From contig OY987266.1 in assembly GCA_963920665.1 (NCBI GenBank), positions 3,167,001-3,231,000 on the forward strand: a stretch of 64,000 nt of DNA. The letters are read 5' to 3'. Position numbers and translations under genes: made by a program. Origin of the DNA: Straminergon stramineum. Lineage: Eukaryota > Streptophyta > Bryopsida > Hypnales > Calliergonaceae. This document shows positions 13,099 to 23,122 of this stretch, piece by piece. Every line of letters starts with the position of its first letter. The stretch's first letter is position 1. The notes beneath the pieces were generated by a model that worked only from the letters and a program-made list of their open reading frames with translations, made no database searches and was not told the origin of the DNA.

Positions 13099-13510
13099 TT
13101 CTCCGACCTCAACTCACAAATCGTAAGAACCCAACTCCAATTTCGCTCTAAACGCTAAGGCACAAGAAGCGCATCACCGTTCTTCAGCGCTTCATCGTAA
13201 ATTTCCGAGGGTTTTAAGGGATTTGGTTGCTGCCGGCCCTGGACCGCCTGGTTTCAGGTGTGTTGTTGCGAATCCCGAGGGGGAGTTTCCGATTTGGGTA
13301 TTGGTCGCTACGCTTTTGCAGACACGCGTGCGGGTGACAGACGCACGCGGACATCGGAATTGCAGCGCTAGGAAAGCGAATATCCGTAGAGGATTCCTAC
13401 AAGAGTTATCCAAACATCCACTGGCTTTTGCATTTTGACCCTGTCCTGGACAGGGATATGGTATCCAACCGAAAGTAGGGAACTAGGGACACCTAAAAGC
13501 GACACTTTTT
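13099..13510. other. PHF1 upstream region (promoter and 5' UTR)
   Basis: More GC-rich sequence just upstream of the reverse-strand PHF1-like start, ending at the MITE that begins at 13511. It should contain the promoter and 5' UTR. I cannot point to a convincing TATA box. Small open frames here (for example 13223-13438) have no recognisable motif. Confidence 0.4.
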
Positions 13511-14667
13511 CTACACTGAATAGGGGTATTAACCCCTCACCGCCCAAGGCCTGAACAGGTCAAAAAACAGCATTTTTTTTGAAGTGTTATAGATATAACT
13601 TTCACTGAGTTAAAGAGATCTCAACCGTACAATATTGTAGTGCACTTGTTGTAGATTACATGCGCCAAATTTGGTATCATTTGACCGCATAGATTGCTAG
13701 ATTATAATGTTTTAGTGTTAAAAAAGGATGCTGAATTTTTCCTAAAAATACATTTGGAGGTGAAATTTGATTTCTAACTCTACTCAAATGAAGAAACTTA
13801 AAACTATAAAGTGATTCAAAATCAGCATAAAAACACATTGGTGAAAAAAATTATCATTTAATTGACTCATTGTGTCTGCAAAATGACTTTGAAATGTCAA
13901 AAAATAGCAAGAAAAGTTGCAAAAAATACATCAAAAACTGAACCTCCTTCTACTAAAATGCTTCTCAGTCACTCATAACTTCTTGTATTGATATGAAATT
14001 TTATACACACAAACTAGACTAGTATGTGAAACTTTTCCAAAAAAATTTATTGGAAATGAACATTGTATGAAGAAGAAACAAGCCGCCGAAGTTGACTGTA
14101 ATCCAAAAATGTCAGGATTTTGAACTTCGAATTGCTCCCAAACATTCAAAACACCTTGGATTGGCATGAAAATTATACCACAATAATTAGACTTAAAGGG
14201 GAACATAACCCAAAATTTTTTATTGAAAACGAACTTTGGATGAAGGAGATACAAGCCCCCGAAGTTGCAGCCATCAAATGCAGTTTGCTGAACTCAAATT
14301 GAACTTGTGAACTTCGATTGGCTTCCAAAAATTCAATAAATCATGGATTGATCTGAAAATTTTACCACACAAACTAGAAGAGAGAGCGCAACTTTTCCAA
14401 CAAGTTTGAATGAATTCGGACATCGAATGCAAAAGTTACATCACTTTGAATTTGTCCTGAGGACACTTTTGGTCCCCTTGGGCAGTGAGGGGTTAAGGGG
14501 ACCAAAAAATTAAAGGGACTAATTCTAGAAAACTGTAGATGTTTGAAACATGATGTACATCCCCAGACACTCCAATAACTACTGATGTACACTAAAGGTA
14601 GATATTTATTTAGTGTGGAATGTCAATTAATTAGTATGGGTCCCCTTAATACCCCTATCCAGTATAG
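13511..14667. mobile_element. MITE (family C) split by a TTAA element
   Basis: The outer ends are CTACACTGAATAGGGG at 13511 and CCCCTATCCAGTATAG ending at 14667, imperfect inverted repeats. The same MITE occurs uninterrupted at 17279-17472. The left 22 bp are identical to that copy, and the right part (14493-14667) matches it with about a dozen differences by eye. Removing 13533-14492 plus one TTAA leaves 193 bp against 194 bp in the intact copy. TA appears on both sides of CACTG...CAGT(G/A), consistent with a TA target site. Confidence 0.88.
13533..14492. mobile_element. TTAA-flanked non-autonomous element, 960 bp (family A)
   Basis: Starts CCCCTCACCGCCCAAGG and ends CCTTGGGCAGTGAGGGG, a 17-bp terminal inverted repeat with one mismatch. 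It is bounded by TTAA at 13529-13532 and 14493-14496. The empty site, with a single TTAA, is present in the intact MITE at 17297-17300. TTAA duplication with CCC/GGG ends is the known signature of the piggyBac superfamily. There is no transposase frame. The interior contains a diverged repeat whose anchor ATTG(A/G)(T/C)(A/C)TGAAA recurs at 13987, 14160 and 14347. Confidence 0.88.
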
Positions 14668-15520
14668 ACCAATCAAATAATTCTAGGTGTATTGGGGGAA
14701 TTGCATACTAGTTAATTGTGTTTGAAAAATTAATTAGATCAATCACATGAATTTTAGAGTTTTAGAGGGTGATTTTGATTCTCAAGTGGGGGTTTAACTG
14801 AATAGATTAACTTTTTTTATAAATATTTATTTTAATTTTTCATTATCTAAAGTGATCCATTTAAATCATATAGTTTATTGTTAATAAAAAAAAATGATAG
14901 ATCATTGGCTCTAGTTCACATGCAATTAGTGGCAAAATATTGTTCCAAAACACCTCAAAATTCCTTTACTTTTCTCATTGATGTTTAGGCCATATTAGCT
15001 TTTTAAATACATAAAATGAGAGTTGTTTAGGCCCTAAAGAACATGGCAAGTGGTCTATGATAACATCATCTAAGCAAAATACACAGAAATAGACAAATTT
15101 TCATGGATCTTGTTTGAAAGGCAAATGAGATTCTAGATTCTTCTAACTTGCATGTTTGAGTCACCATGTGAATAAACTTTGATTTATTTATAGTGCATTG
15201 AAAGTAGTTGTGCCCAAAATTCACCCCAAGCTCTCATATATAGAAGATGTCAATTTTTGGTAAGAATATTTGTGGGACAAGTTTAGAAACAAGTCACAAT
15301 AATGTATCAAGTTTCTTTACCAAGTACATTGATTTGTCATAAAACGAAGTTACATATAGTTATAACTCAATATAAGGAATGAATGTTTTAGCCAATGATT
15401 TTTATAAAGACTCTTCAACATGAATAGCATTACTACATACTAAATAGGGACAAATATTTTCCCCTTGTAAAAAGTTATAAACATATGTAAGTTCATTTTG
15501 TAACACAAACTAGTAGGACA

Positions 15521-15930
15521 AATTAAGGGAGGCAATCCATTTCCAGGCCCATTTCCAACCACTTAAGTGGTTACACATATTTGGAGGGCAAGTTTCTTGG
15601 GTGGAAAAATTTTCCAGTTTGCAAAAATAGAGTTAAGAAGGTTTCCATAATTTTCCAGATTTTTATTTCTCAAAACATAATTACTAGGAATTTTTGAGTG
15701 GAAGATTCCATTCCTCCTACTTTGGTCATGTAGACCTTCTTGTTTCCCACAAGGGTTGGTTTCAAAATCCACCAAGGATTGAAAGTGTTGTAAAACAATT
15801 ACAATGTGCGACAACTGCACAAGGAATTGTGCTGTAATTAATCATTGCCATCTCCTCCTGCACAGAAAGAGAACAATCTATATTGCCCAAAGGGGGTGGT
15901 GATCACAAATGGATTGCCTCACATAATGTA
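15521..15930 (+). repeat. Dispersed repeat E, copy 1
   Basis: About 410 bp matching 21364-21775 in the same orientation. Shared blocks include AAGGGAGGCAATCCATTTC, GAAGGTTTCCATAATT, AGATTTTTATTTCTCAAAA, TTTTTGAGTGGAAGATT, GTAAAACAATTACAATGTG and CTGTAATTAATCATTG. There is no coding potential. A related block, GGGCAAGTTTCTTGGGTGG, also occurs in inverse orientation near 18300. Borders are approximate; probably a decayed transposable element. Confidence 0.75.
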
Positions 15931-16484
15931 CTCTTCTTCACAACAATTTGCTAGATTTGAATAATTATCTTCTTTTCTTTTGAACTTCTTTCCTATTGGT
16001 GTATATTAGAACCACCCATTACCAATTACTTAAGCATTTTGTGCATGATCTAGAGTAGTAGAAGGCATTGTTAATTTTTTGCCTTGTAGAGAGATAGAAA
16101 TGATGGGTGTTGTCAAATTTTCATAATTTTCTTCCTTAAATTCAAATTGTTACAAATTTTAGAAGCCAAAAGTTGGCCTGCATCCATCTCCAACACATAG
16201 ATTCTTCCATCACTACTCATCTAAAGACTAATTTGGCTCTCAAAACAAAGCATATGCGTCTTAACAATGATGGCTAGAAGATAGTGGGAAACCAAGAAGC
16301 TAATGGTTACTTATCATTCATCTCTATGTTGAATTTTCCATTACCTATGTATTGACCATGGGGCTTGTGTGGTCATGGTTGGTTCCATGGCTTTTTTATT
16401 GGCTTTTTGGTGCCAAATTGCACCCAAGAAAATAATTTGGCTAAAAAATGGCAAAAAATCATGAAGCTTTTTTCTAGAAAACTT

Positions 16485-16670
16485 TGAATTAAAAAAAAAT
16501 CTTGGATGAAATTGCCAGATTGTGGATGAAAACATAATTATAGGCATTTAATTAGTGATATATGCTAATGTGATATTTTCTATCCAATATGTAGATGACT
16601 ATTGAAATTTTGAGCACCACTACAACATTTTTTACCACCACTTTGGCACTTCATAAAAAATGAAAAAAAG
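16485..16670 (+). repeat. Inverted-repeat arm, partner at 18130-18365
   Basis: Contains GCTAATGTGATATTTTCTAT and ACCACTTTGGCACTTCATA, which are found as reverse complements at about 18150-18260. Together the arms enclose about 1.5 kb that includes the intact MITE. They may be ends of a decayed element or two copies of the same repeat in opposite orientation. Confidence 0.65.
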
Positions 16671-17249
16671 GCCTGGGTGGTTCTACCAGACTCCAATTCT
16701 TTTCCTATGCATTGTGTGATTGAACCTGGCAACAAAGTATCAATTTTCTTTTTCTAGAGCAACACGTGTCAAATACCAACATTTGAAAACCAAAGCAAAC
16801 TAAGTTAAGCTTAAGTTAGTCTTGCCCCCCAATTGCTGAGACTTTGCCACATCATGTTTCAACTGAAAGTCCAGCACTGGTATTAAGCTCAGTATCTTAT
16901 TACAAATTTAAAATAAAAGTTGACGGATTTTTACTCTCTGTTTCATCATGGTCGTGTCACTTGTAGAATCGGTCTGTCAATCCATGTGTCTGCTGCTAAG
17001 TTAACTGAAGACTGATTTGCCATTCAGCAAATAGAAACTTCAGTTGCTGTTTAAGCTTGACTGCTTGGAACTCGGCATGTGTGCCACAGCATCAACAGCC
17101 GGAGGAGGGCCAAAGAATTGTTATTCCAATTGAAGTGAAGAAGCTGTTTAAATCATTTTGGACCATGAGGTAGGTCTGGAGGTCCATAAAGCGCCCATTT
17201 AAGAGCTGGAACTGAAATGAGGGAGGTGAAACTTCTCACTATAAGGAAA

Positions 17250-17575
17250 CAACGTCCAAATTGACAAGTTCGAATTGACTACACTGAATAGGGGTATTAA
17301 GGGGACCAAAAAATTAAAGGGACTGATTCTAGAAAACTGTAGATGTTTGAAACATGATGTACATCACCTGGACACTCCAATAACTACTGATGTACAATAA
17401 AGGTAGATATTTGTTTAGTGTGAAATGTCGATTAATTAGTATGGGTCCCCGTAATACCCCTATTCAGTGTAGCAGTGTCCGAATTGACAATAAATTGATA
17501 GAATAATGTCTAAATTGACAATAAATTGTCCAAATTGGCAAAAATTTGATAGAATAATGTCTGAATTAACATTGT
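17250..17575. repeat. Short AATTGACA-type repeats around a MITE
   Basis: GTCCAAATTGACAA, GTCCGAATTGACAATAAATT, GTCTAAATTGACAATAAATT and GTCCAAATTGGCAAAA, with TTGATAGAATAATGTCT between them, recur before and after the MITE at 17279-17472. The MITE appears to have inserted into a pre-existing degenerate minisatellite. Confidence 0.65.
17279..17472. mobile_element. Intact MITE (family C), 194 bp
   Basis: The terminal inverted repeat runs about 29 bp with one mismatch: left end CTACACTGAATAGGGGTATT, right end AATACCCCTATTCAGTGTAG, with GGGGACC just inside both. The TA flanking CACTG...CAGTG may be the target duplication. It contains one TTAA at 17297-17300, the empty counterpart of the insertion at 13529-14496. 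Non-coding. Confidence 0.92.
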
Positions 17576-19288
17576 TCTCTTGTAATGTCTTGAAATATTT
17601 TTCAATCAAATTTCTTTGAAAGACAAAACAAAATTGGCATTTAACCCAAGTCGTTTTATGTTTTTTTGGAGCTTTATAGAATTAGTTATGAATTTTTGAA
17701 GTTGGAATGTTGTGGTCACAAAATCGCCCGCTTCCTTGAAATGTAGACTTTATGTAAATTGCTAGTACGATGAAAAGCAACATATAAAAATAGTGTACAT
17801 TTGAAGAGGTCAAAGATTTTAGAGCCCAAGCACTTCATGGACCTCTTACCTTAGGTGAAGAATGCAAAGTTATGGATAGAAATTCCGTTGTGAATCCAAT
17901 ATTGAATATATCCATCCCCCCAAAGTGACATATCTCCAGATTTAGCTGCAAGTTAACAATCATAGTTCTAAAGATAGAAAAAGATACGACCATATTTTAC
18001 TTTTTACTTTTTACTTTTTCACTTTTGGGTACATTTTCGCTCAAAAAGAATTGTGTATGGGAAAGGCTGAAAAAAGGAATTTTTAAGCTATTGAAAAATG
18101 TTGGACAAAAGATTCTTCATTTCCTAGTGGATGGAATAAGGATTTTTTTTTCATTTTCTATGAAGTGCTAAAGTGGTGATATGAAATGTTTTAGAGGTGC
18201 TCCAAATTTCAACATTCATCGACATATTGAATAGAAAATATCACATTAGCACATATCACATGTCTATATATAATTCTATTTTTATTTACAATCTGGAAAA
18301 TTTTCCCACCCAAGAAACTTGCCCTCCCAACTTTGTCGTGCCTGCCCATTTCTAATTGGTTCTACACCAATACCCTTTTATGCTACAAATTCTACCATTC
18401 TTCCCGTCACTCCTACATTTGCTCTACAAGTGGGGGGCCCTTATAGAGGATAGTTTTACATTCACGCCTAGTACTTGGTCAACTCTAACTATCCTACATG
18501 AAGGTCAAATTTGACAGAAATTACATCGTTTTTATAAATTAAAAAAGTGCCACATGTCATCTTGTGAATGGTTTGAGGTGACTTGAACCCTTGAGAATCT
18601 GATGTAGAAATCCAATTCCAGCACTTGATTGCCGAATCAAACCTTCATGTACAATCTAACCTTTCTAGGGAAGACGTGGAGGCTAGTGAGGGGCATTCAA
18701 AAAAGGGGAAGAACTTTTGTGAGGACTTTACGGGGTGGTTGATGATTGGGCCTTCAGTGCACCCCCCCTCCATCTGACGTGGCAGTAAAAGTGCCTCTCC
18801 ACCAATTGCTACCGTGGTCAGTTGCAGTGCAACTGCTGGAGATGCTCTATAATCTAAAAGATCTTAAGAAAAACACTGACTGCAGAAATAGCAGAATGTT
18901 GAGAAACCATGGAAGCTGCCTCCCAACAAATTGCAGAACCAACATTCCTCCTCGTGTCCAAACTGTACAGTACAGTAGCTTGAAGTGCTGACGCAAATAC
19001 TCCAAGTGACTCACACCCTGCAAATATCTGATCTCGCCACGCGTCACACTGGCAATAATAGAACATATACGATAGCCCCGAGCACTTTCTCGCAGATCCA
19101 ATCTCCGACGCGTGAAATCTACGAGTCGGCGAAGAAGATGTACTCCGGAGCAACATCACGAAACTCCCGACGGACACGTCATCCGAACTATCTAGAACTC
19201 TCCAGATCTTTCCTTTATCCCAGCAAACCGAGTACGTTGCACTTTTGCGTTCACACCACGAACTAGGTACATCTACGAAGGTTCCAGT
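17576..19288. other. Spacer upstream of AP2/ERF gene
   Basis: AT-rich to about 18700, then more GC-rich towards the AP2/ERF promoter. It contains the second arm of the inverted repeat. Overlapping short frames at 18746-19266 on both strands have no recognisable domain and probably reflect the base composition of the distal promoter. Confidence 0.4.
18130..18365 (-). repeat. Inverted-repeat arm, partner at 16485-16670
   Basis: Read on the reverse strand it matches 16485-16670, and its outer part (about 18285-18345) matches the GGGCAAGTTTCTTGGGTGG block of dispersed repeat E at about 15583. So it is a composite related to both repeats. Non-coding; borders approximate. Confidence 0.65.
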
Positions 19289-19346
19289 GCCGACAGCTGT
19301 CCCCCGACGTGGCCGTCACGCGTTCGTTGTACCCCCGCCTATATAA
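19289..19346 (+). promoter_or_regulatory. Core promoter with TATA, DRE- and ABRE-like motifs
   Basis: TATATAA at 19340-19346 is a good TATA box, 233 bp before the ATG. Upstream lie GCCGAC (19289-19294, the RCCGAC DRE core), a second CCGAC (19304-19308), and ACGTGGC (19307-19313, ABRE/G-box type). These are known binding motifs for DREB and bZIP factors in dehydration, cold and ABA responses. Stress or ABA regulation of the downstream AP2/ERF gene is an inference from motifs only. Confidence 0.7.
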
Positions 19347-19578
19347 GAGCGTCCTCCTCCCCTCGATTCTTTCAACAAGATAGAGTCAAGAGGCTTCTTT
19401 GCCTGCAGTGATAAAGACGGGTTTCATAGAAATTTTATTGCGAAATTGAAGTTGATTTTTTAAGGTTGTTATTGCAATCGAAGAGTGGAGGTGCCAGATA
19501 GATTGAAATTCGGGGAGTTTTGATTTGAAATTGAGAAATCGTTGAAGGTTTTGGGTTGAGAACGAGTTTGTATTGAGA

Positions 19579-20364
19579 ATGGTGGAGAAGAACGCCAACC
19601 AGAGAGCAGCGTCTGACATTAGGGCAGCCGGTGCACGCCACATTTTAGGTGTAGCGAAGAAGGATAATCAGTTTAAGGGAGAGAATCCGACCAGCCCCAA
19701 GTACAGAGGTGTGCGTATGCGGCAATGGGGAAAGTGGGTTTCAGAAATTAGGGAGCCGAACAAGAGGTCTCGGATATGGCTAGGGTCTTTTCCAACTGCG
19801 GAGATGGCAGCCAGAGCATACGACGCGGCCGTGGTGTGCTTGCGAGGCCCGAATGCTTCTTTGAATTTCCCTGATTCTCCTGCGAAGGCGCTTCCGCGAT
19901 GCCATTCGCCGAGAGAGGTTCAAGTGGCCGCGGCTGCAGCCGCAGCAGCTGCGGAGCCGTGCACGCCGTTGTCGTTTCCGCCGCAGCCAGTGGCGCAGTC
20001 TCTGAACATGCAGTTGAAGGACATGGAGCCAGAAGCCTCTTCTAGGGCTCCAGCGGAGGAGAGCTCGAGCGGGAGAGCCGCGACGAAAGTGGAGGAGCTC
20101 GATGCTGACGAATCGGTGTGCACGGGAGAGTCTTGTCCTCCGGGCAATTTCATCTCTCTGGAAGAAGTGAACCTGGCGTGGGACTGTGACATGAAGAATT
20201 TCATCGAGTTGCCGCCGCTGGAGGATTTGCTCAATGCAACGGACTGCGGTCAGCTTGCGGGAGCCGTGCAAGACGAATTTCCTGCGTATCGCGACTGCCG
20301 TTCCTCGTCTGGCTCGTTGGAAAATAATATCTATGACCAGCTTTACAACCGGTTCACGGTGTAA
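19579..20364 (+). CDS. DREB-type AP2/ERF transcription factor
   Basis: A single-exon gene of 261 residues. The one AP2/ERF DNA-binding domain spans about residues 42-98: [19 protein letters not shown], then [19 protein letters not shown] and NASLNFP. Counting from the Lys before YRGV, position 14 is Val and position 19 is Glu, the combination that defines DREB-type rather than ERF-type domains; such proteins bind RCCGAC elements. The C-terminal half is low complexity: a run of nine Ala around residues 118-126 encoded by mixed GCN codons, Ser-rich and acidic stretches (EELDADES) and a hydrophobic/acidic [12 protein letters not shown] that may activate transcription. No EAR repression motif was noticed. 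The start is the ATG of MVEKN, first in frame after the promoter. The subgroup and the target genes are not determined. Confidence 0.95.
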   Translation: MVEKNANQRAASDIRAAGARHILGVAKKDNQFKGENPTSPKYRGVRMRQWGKWVSEIREPNKRSRIWLGSFPTAEMAARAYDAAVVCLRGPNASLNFPDSPAKALPRCHSPREVQVAAAAAAAAAEPCTPLSFPPQPVAQSLNMQLKDMEPEASSRAPAEESSSGRAATKVEELDADESVCTGESCPPGNFISLEEVNLAWDCDMKNFIELPPLEDLLNATDCGQLAGAVQDEFPAYRDCRSSSGSLENNIYDQLYNRFTV

Positions 20365-23071
20365 TGCTGCAACTGTATGAGGGTTTGAAGTTCATACCAA
20401 AGTCTCACGGTGATTTAGTTGTGTGGGAGTTTCTGAACAAGAAGCATTGCGGGAATCATTTCTCCTTCGGTGTGAACTGGCAGAGACAGATCCCACATAA
20501 ATCTGTGACCAGTGCAGACCATTTGAAACAACTAGTGTTTTTTGTGTTATATGGCAGAGAATTTTCCACTTGAGTTTGGTGGAATTTTCCAAAATTTTGG
20601 TTCCAATTATCGAGCCATCAGGGCAAGAGTTATGTAAGATAGGAGGGTCTATTGCCCAAATCTTTTTTTTGCTGTGGTGGAGGTAGATGATGCATCAAGC
20701 TCGATCTATGAGCTTGGTTTTAGGGCTTTTGCAATATGAGCTTCATCATCTGTTGGCATCATCTGTCGGCAGCTGGACAATGAGTGTGGAGTTCCAGTTA
20801 GACCTATACCTTTGGTTGAGATTGCCATTGCAGATGGCTAGAAAGGTTAGAAAACATTAGCAACACAGACTTCATTTTCCCCTCGTCCATGCATTTTTTT
20901 TGCACATGGAATGTAGACTGAAAAAGGGTGCCAACAAAGGCATTCCAACTTGTCTTTGACACACTTCTAATTTTTGATGAAGTGTTGTCATGAATAATGA
21001 ATATTTCATGATCTTTCCATCATACTGGACTGCGTGTTCTCTTTTGCTGTGCGATATTTTCATACCTTACATGCATGCACATCTCTTTTTATGTTAGAAG
21101 CTCAAGAGTAGGTTTACAGTGTGACGTGGAAGGTGTTCAATCAACATATGTACACGTTGCGACTTTTTTTGAAATATTTGTGAATGTGATTTTACAGAGT
21201 ATACCTTACAGTGAGAATGGTGTACCTTTATAACTTTCTAAATTAGGATTAGGATGTTCTGACTGGCCATGTAGTACGCTTGCTGTCATCTTCATATTGG
21301 GTACCTCAAACCATTGCTAGAAGCACTGTTTGACTTGCTCTCCATAACCTGTCATTTGCATGCAATTTAAGGGAGGCAATCCATTTCTGATCACTTAAGC
21401 AGTTACACGTATCTGCCAAGGGCGGGTTCTTCGGGCGGGTTCTTCAGTGGGGAAATTTTCCACTGTGCAGAAATAGAGTTCAGAAGGTTTCCATAATTCA
21501 CCAGATTTTTATTTCTCAAAAGTTAACATAATTACTGTGAATTTTTGAGTGGAAGATTTTGTTCGTCCCACTCTGGTCATAGAGATCTTCCTATTTCTGA
21601 CCAAGGGCTAGTTGCAAAATCCATCAAGAGTTGATTGCAATATTGAGAGTCTTGTAAAACAATTACAATGTGCCACAACTACACTGTAATTAATCATTGT
21701 TCATCTCCTCCTTCACAAAAAGAGAGTGGCATACATTGCCAAAAATGGGTGTGATTAGGAAAGGGTTGCCTCCCATAATTTTAGACAAAAATTTAAACCC
21801 AAAATTTTCTATATTTGAATTAAAAAATTCTCAATCAAAAAAGCTAAAACTTCAATCTATGTTAATTCCAATCCCAACTAACACAACCCAATTTCTTATA
21901 TAGTTTGTATTTCAATTGAAAGCTCATGATCTAAACACTTTGTACATCTTATTCCTATCTCTAGGCTAAATTTATTCTCAATAAATTTCATTGCATTGCC
22001 ATCACATTTTAATGCTATACAACCAAACACTTTTATGATATTGTCCATTCTTCTCCTTAGAAATGTATTTAACTTATCAAATTTCATAGAAATATCTCTT
22101 TACACAATCTAAATAAAGATTCTCATGTATAACCAAATGCACCTTCATAAATCAAATTTCAAGTACACATTACAATTGTCTTCACTAATATTAGAATTAT
22201 GTTTTCTAACACCTCATGAGCAAAGCCCCCCTAAAGATTGTGATTAATGATTGCAATGATCTTTGTAAAGTAGATTAATCTTTACTATACATAATGCATT
22301 GAACCAAATCATAGAATCATTCTACCTTCATTCAAACATTAGGTGGCAATAATTACCATCTATACTTTAGATTCAAAATAAAAATCTTCAAATAGTCAAA
22401 CAGAGAAGTATAAAATTATGTCATCAGTACTTTGAAGTCTAAACTTAAGCTGTTGATATAGAGATTGTTTTTTGGTTAATGTTTAATCTAAACAACTTCT
22501 CATTCATCCAAAGTAATGCTTGCATCTTTCTAAAACAACCTTCTTTTACAATCAACAAGATGAATTGAAGTAATAACATATTTGTACAAAGCTATAAGCA
22601 AAAACAAAGGGATAATGTGCCAATCCTTTAATGGTGAACACTTACGTACCATTGGATATATGGGAAAAACGTTATGGGTTGTTAGCCCCAAGATATTTAG
22701 ATAGCTAATAGGTTGGTAATAGACCTCTCTAGCTTACATAGAGTGGTTGGAGTTATTTCTCTCTCTACACGGACGAAGGGAGTGCAACTTCAAGTCGACA
22801 AAATCAGTGATTCTCTACCTTCGATAAATCCCTTTTCACACCGCGATCATCATTCTGCACAATCACACTGAAAATTTCCCGCATTCCGTGAGACACAGAG
22901 TGTGGAACCCTCCATTCACGCTCGTGATCACTGTCTCGACTTGCAAAATCCGCTACCTCCTGACCGAATCGCAGTTATATTAGGAAGTTCTCTGTCTACG
23001 CATTCCAATCCTTTTTTATCTCGTTTCATTTGGTGCTCTGGTGAGGGCAGAAGGTCAGTCGACTCCATCAA
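20365..23071. other. 3' region of AP2/ERF gene and AT-rich spacer
   Basis: Probably the 3' UTR for the first few hundred bases, then AT-rich spacer with the second copy of dispersed repeat E (21364-21775). No gene seen. The last part (about 22700-23070) is more GC-rich and should be the promoter and 5' UTR of the GH127 gene. Confidence 0.4.
21364..21775 (+). repeat. Dispersed repeat E, copy 2
   Basis: Direct copy of 15521-15930 with many substitutions and small indels. A local duplication of GGCGGGTTCTTC is seen near 21420-21445. Non-coding; borders approximate. Confidence 0.75.
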
Positions 23072-23095
23072 ATGAGTCCATTTGTGCAGGGATAG
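23072..23095 (+). promoter_or_regulatory. Possible small upstream ORF before GH127 gene
   Basis: ATG followed by six codons and TAG (peptide MSPFVQG) ends 27 bp before the main ATG at 23123. If the transcript starts upstream, it could lower translation of the main frame. No transcript start evidence is available, so this is only a possibility. Confidence 0.3.
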
Positions 23096-23122
23096 TGCGC
23101 TGATCGCCGTTGCGTAGCAAAA

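Larger units (their letters stand above)
14668..17249. other. AT-rich spacer with dispersed repeats
   Basis: No gene seen. The stretch contains a dispersed repeat (15521-15930) and one arm of an inverted repeat (about 16485-16670), described separately. The remainder is AT-rich sequence with no frame I can assign. Confidence 0.4.

Noticed and set aside
13223..13438. 71-residue frame upstream of PHF1
   Set aside because: Overlaps the probable promoter/5' UTR and has an overlapping antisense frame; explained by GC-richer composition.
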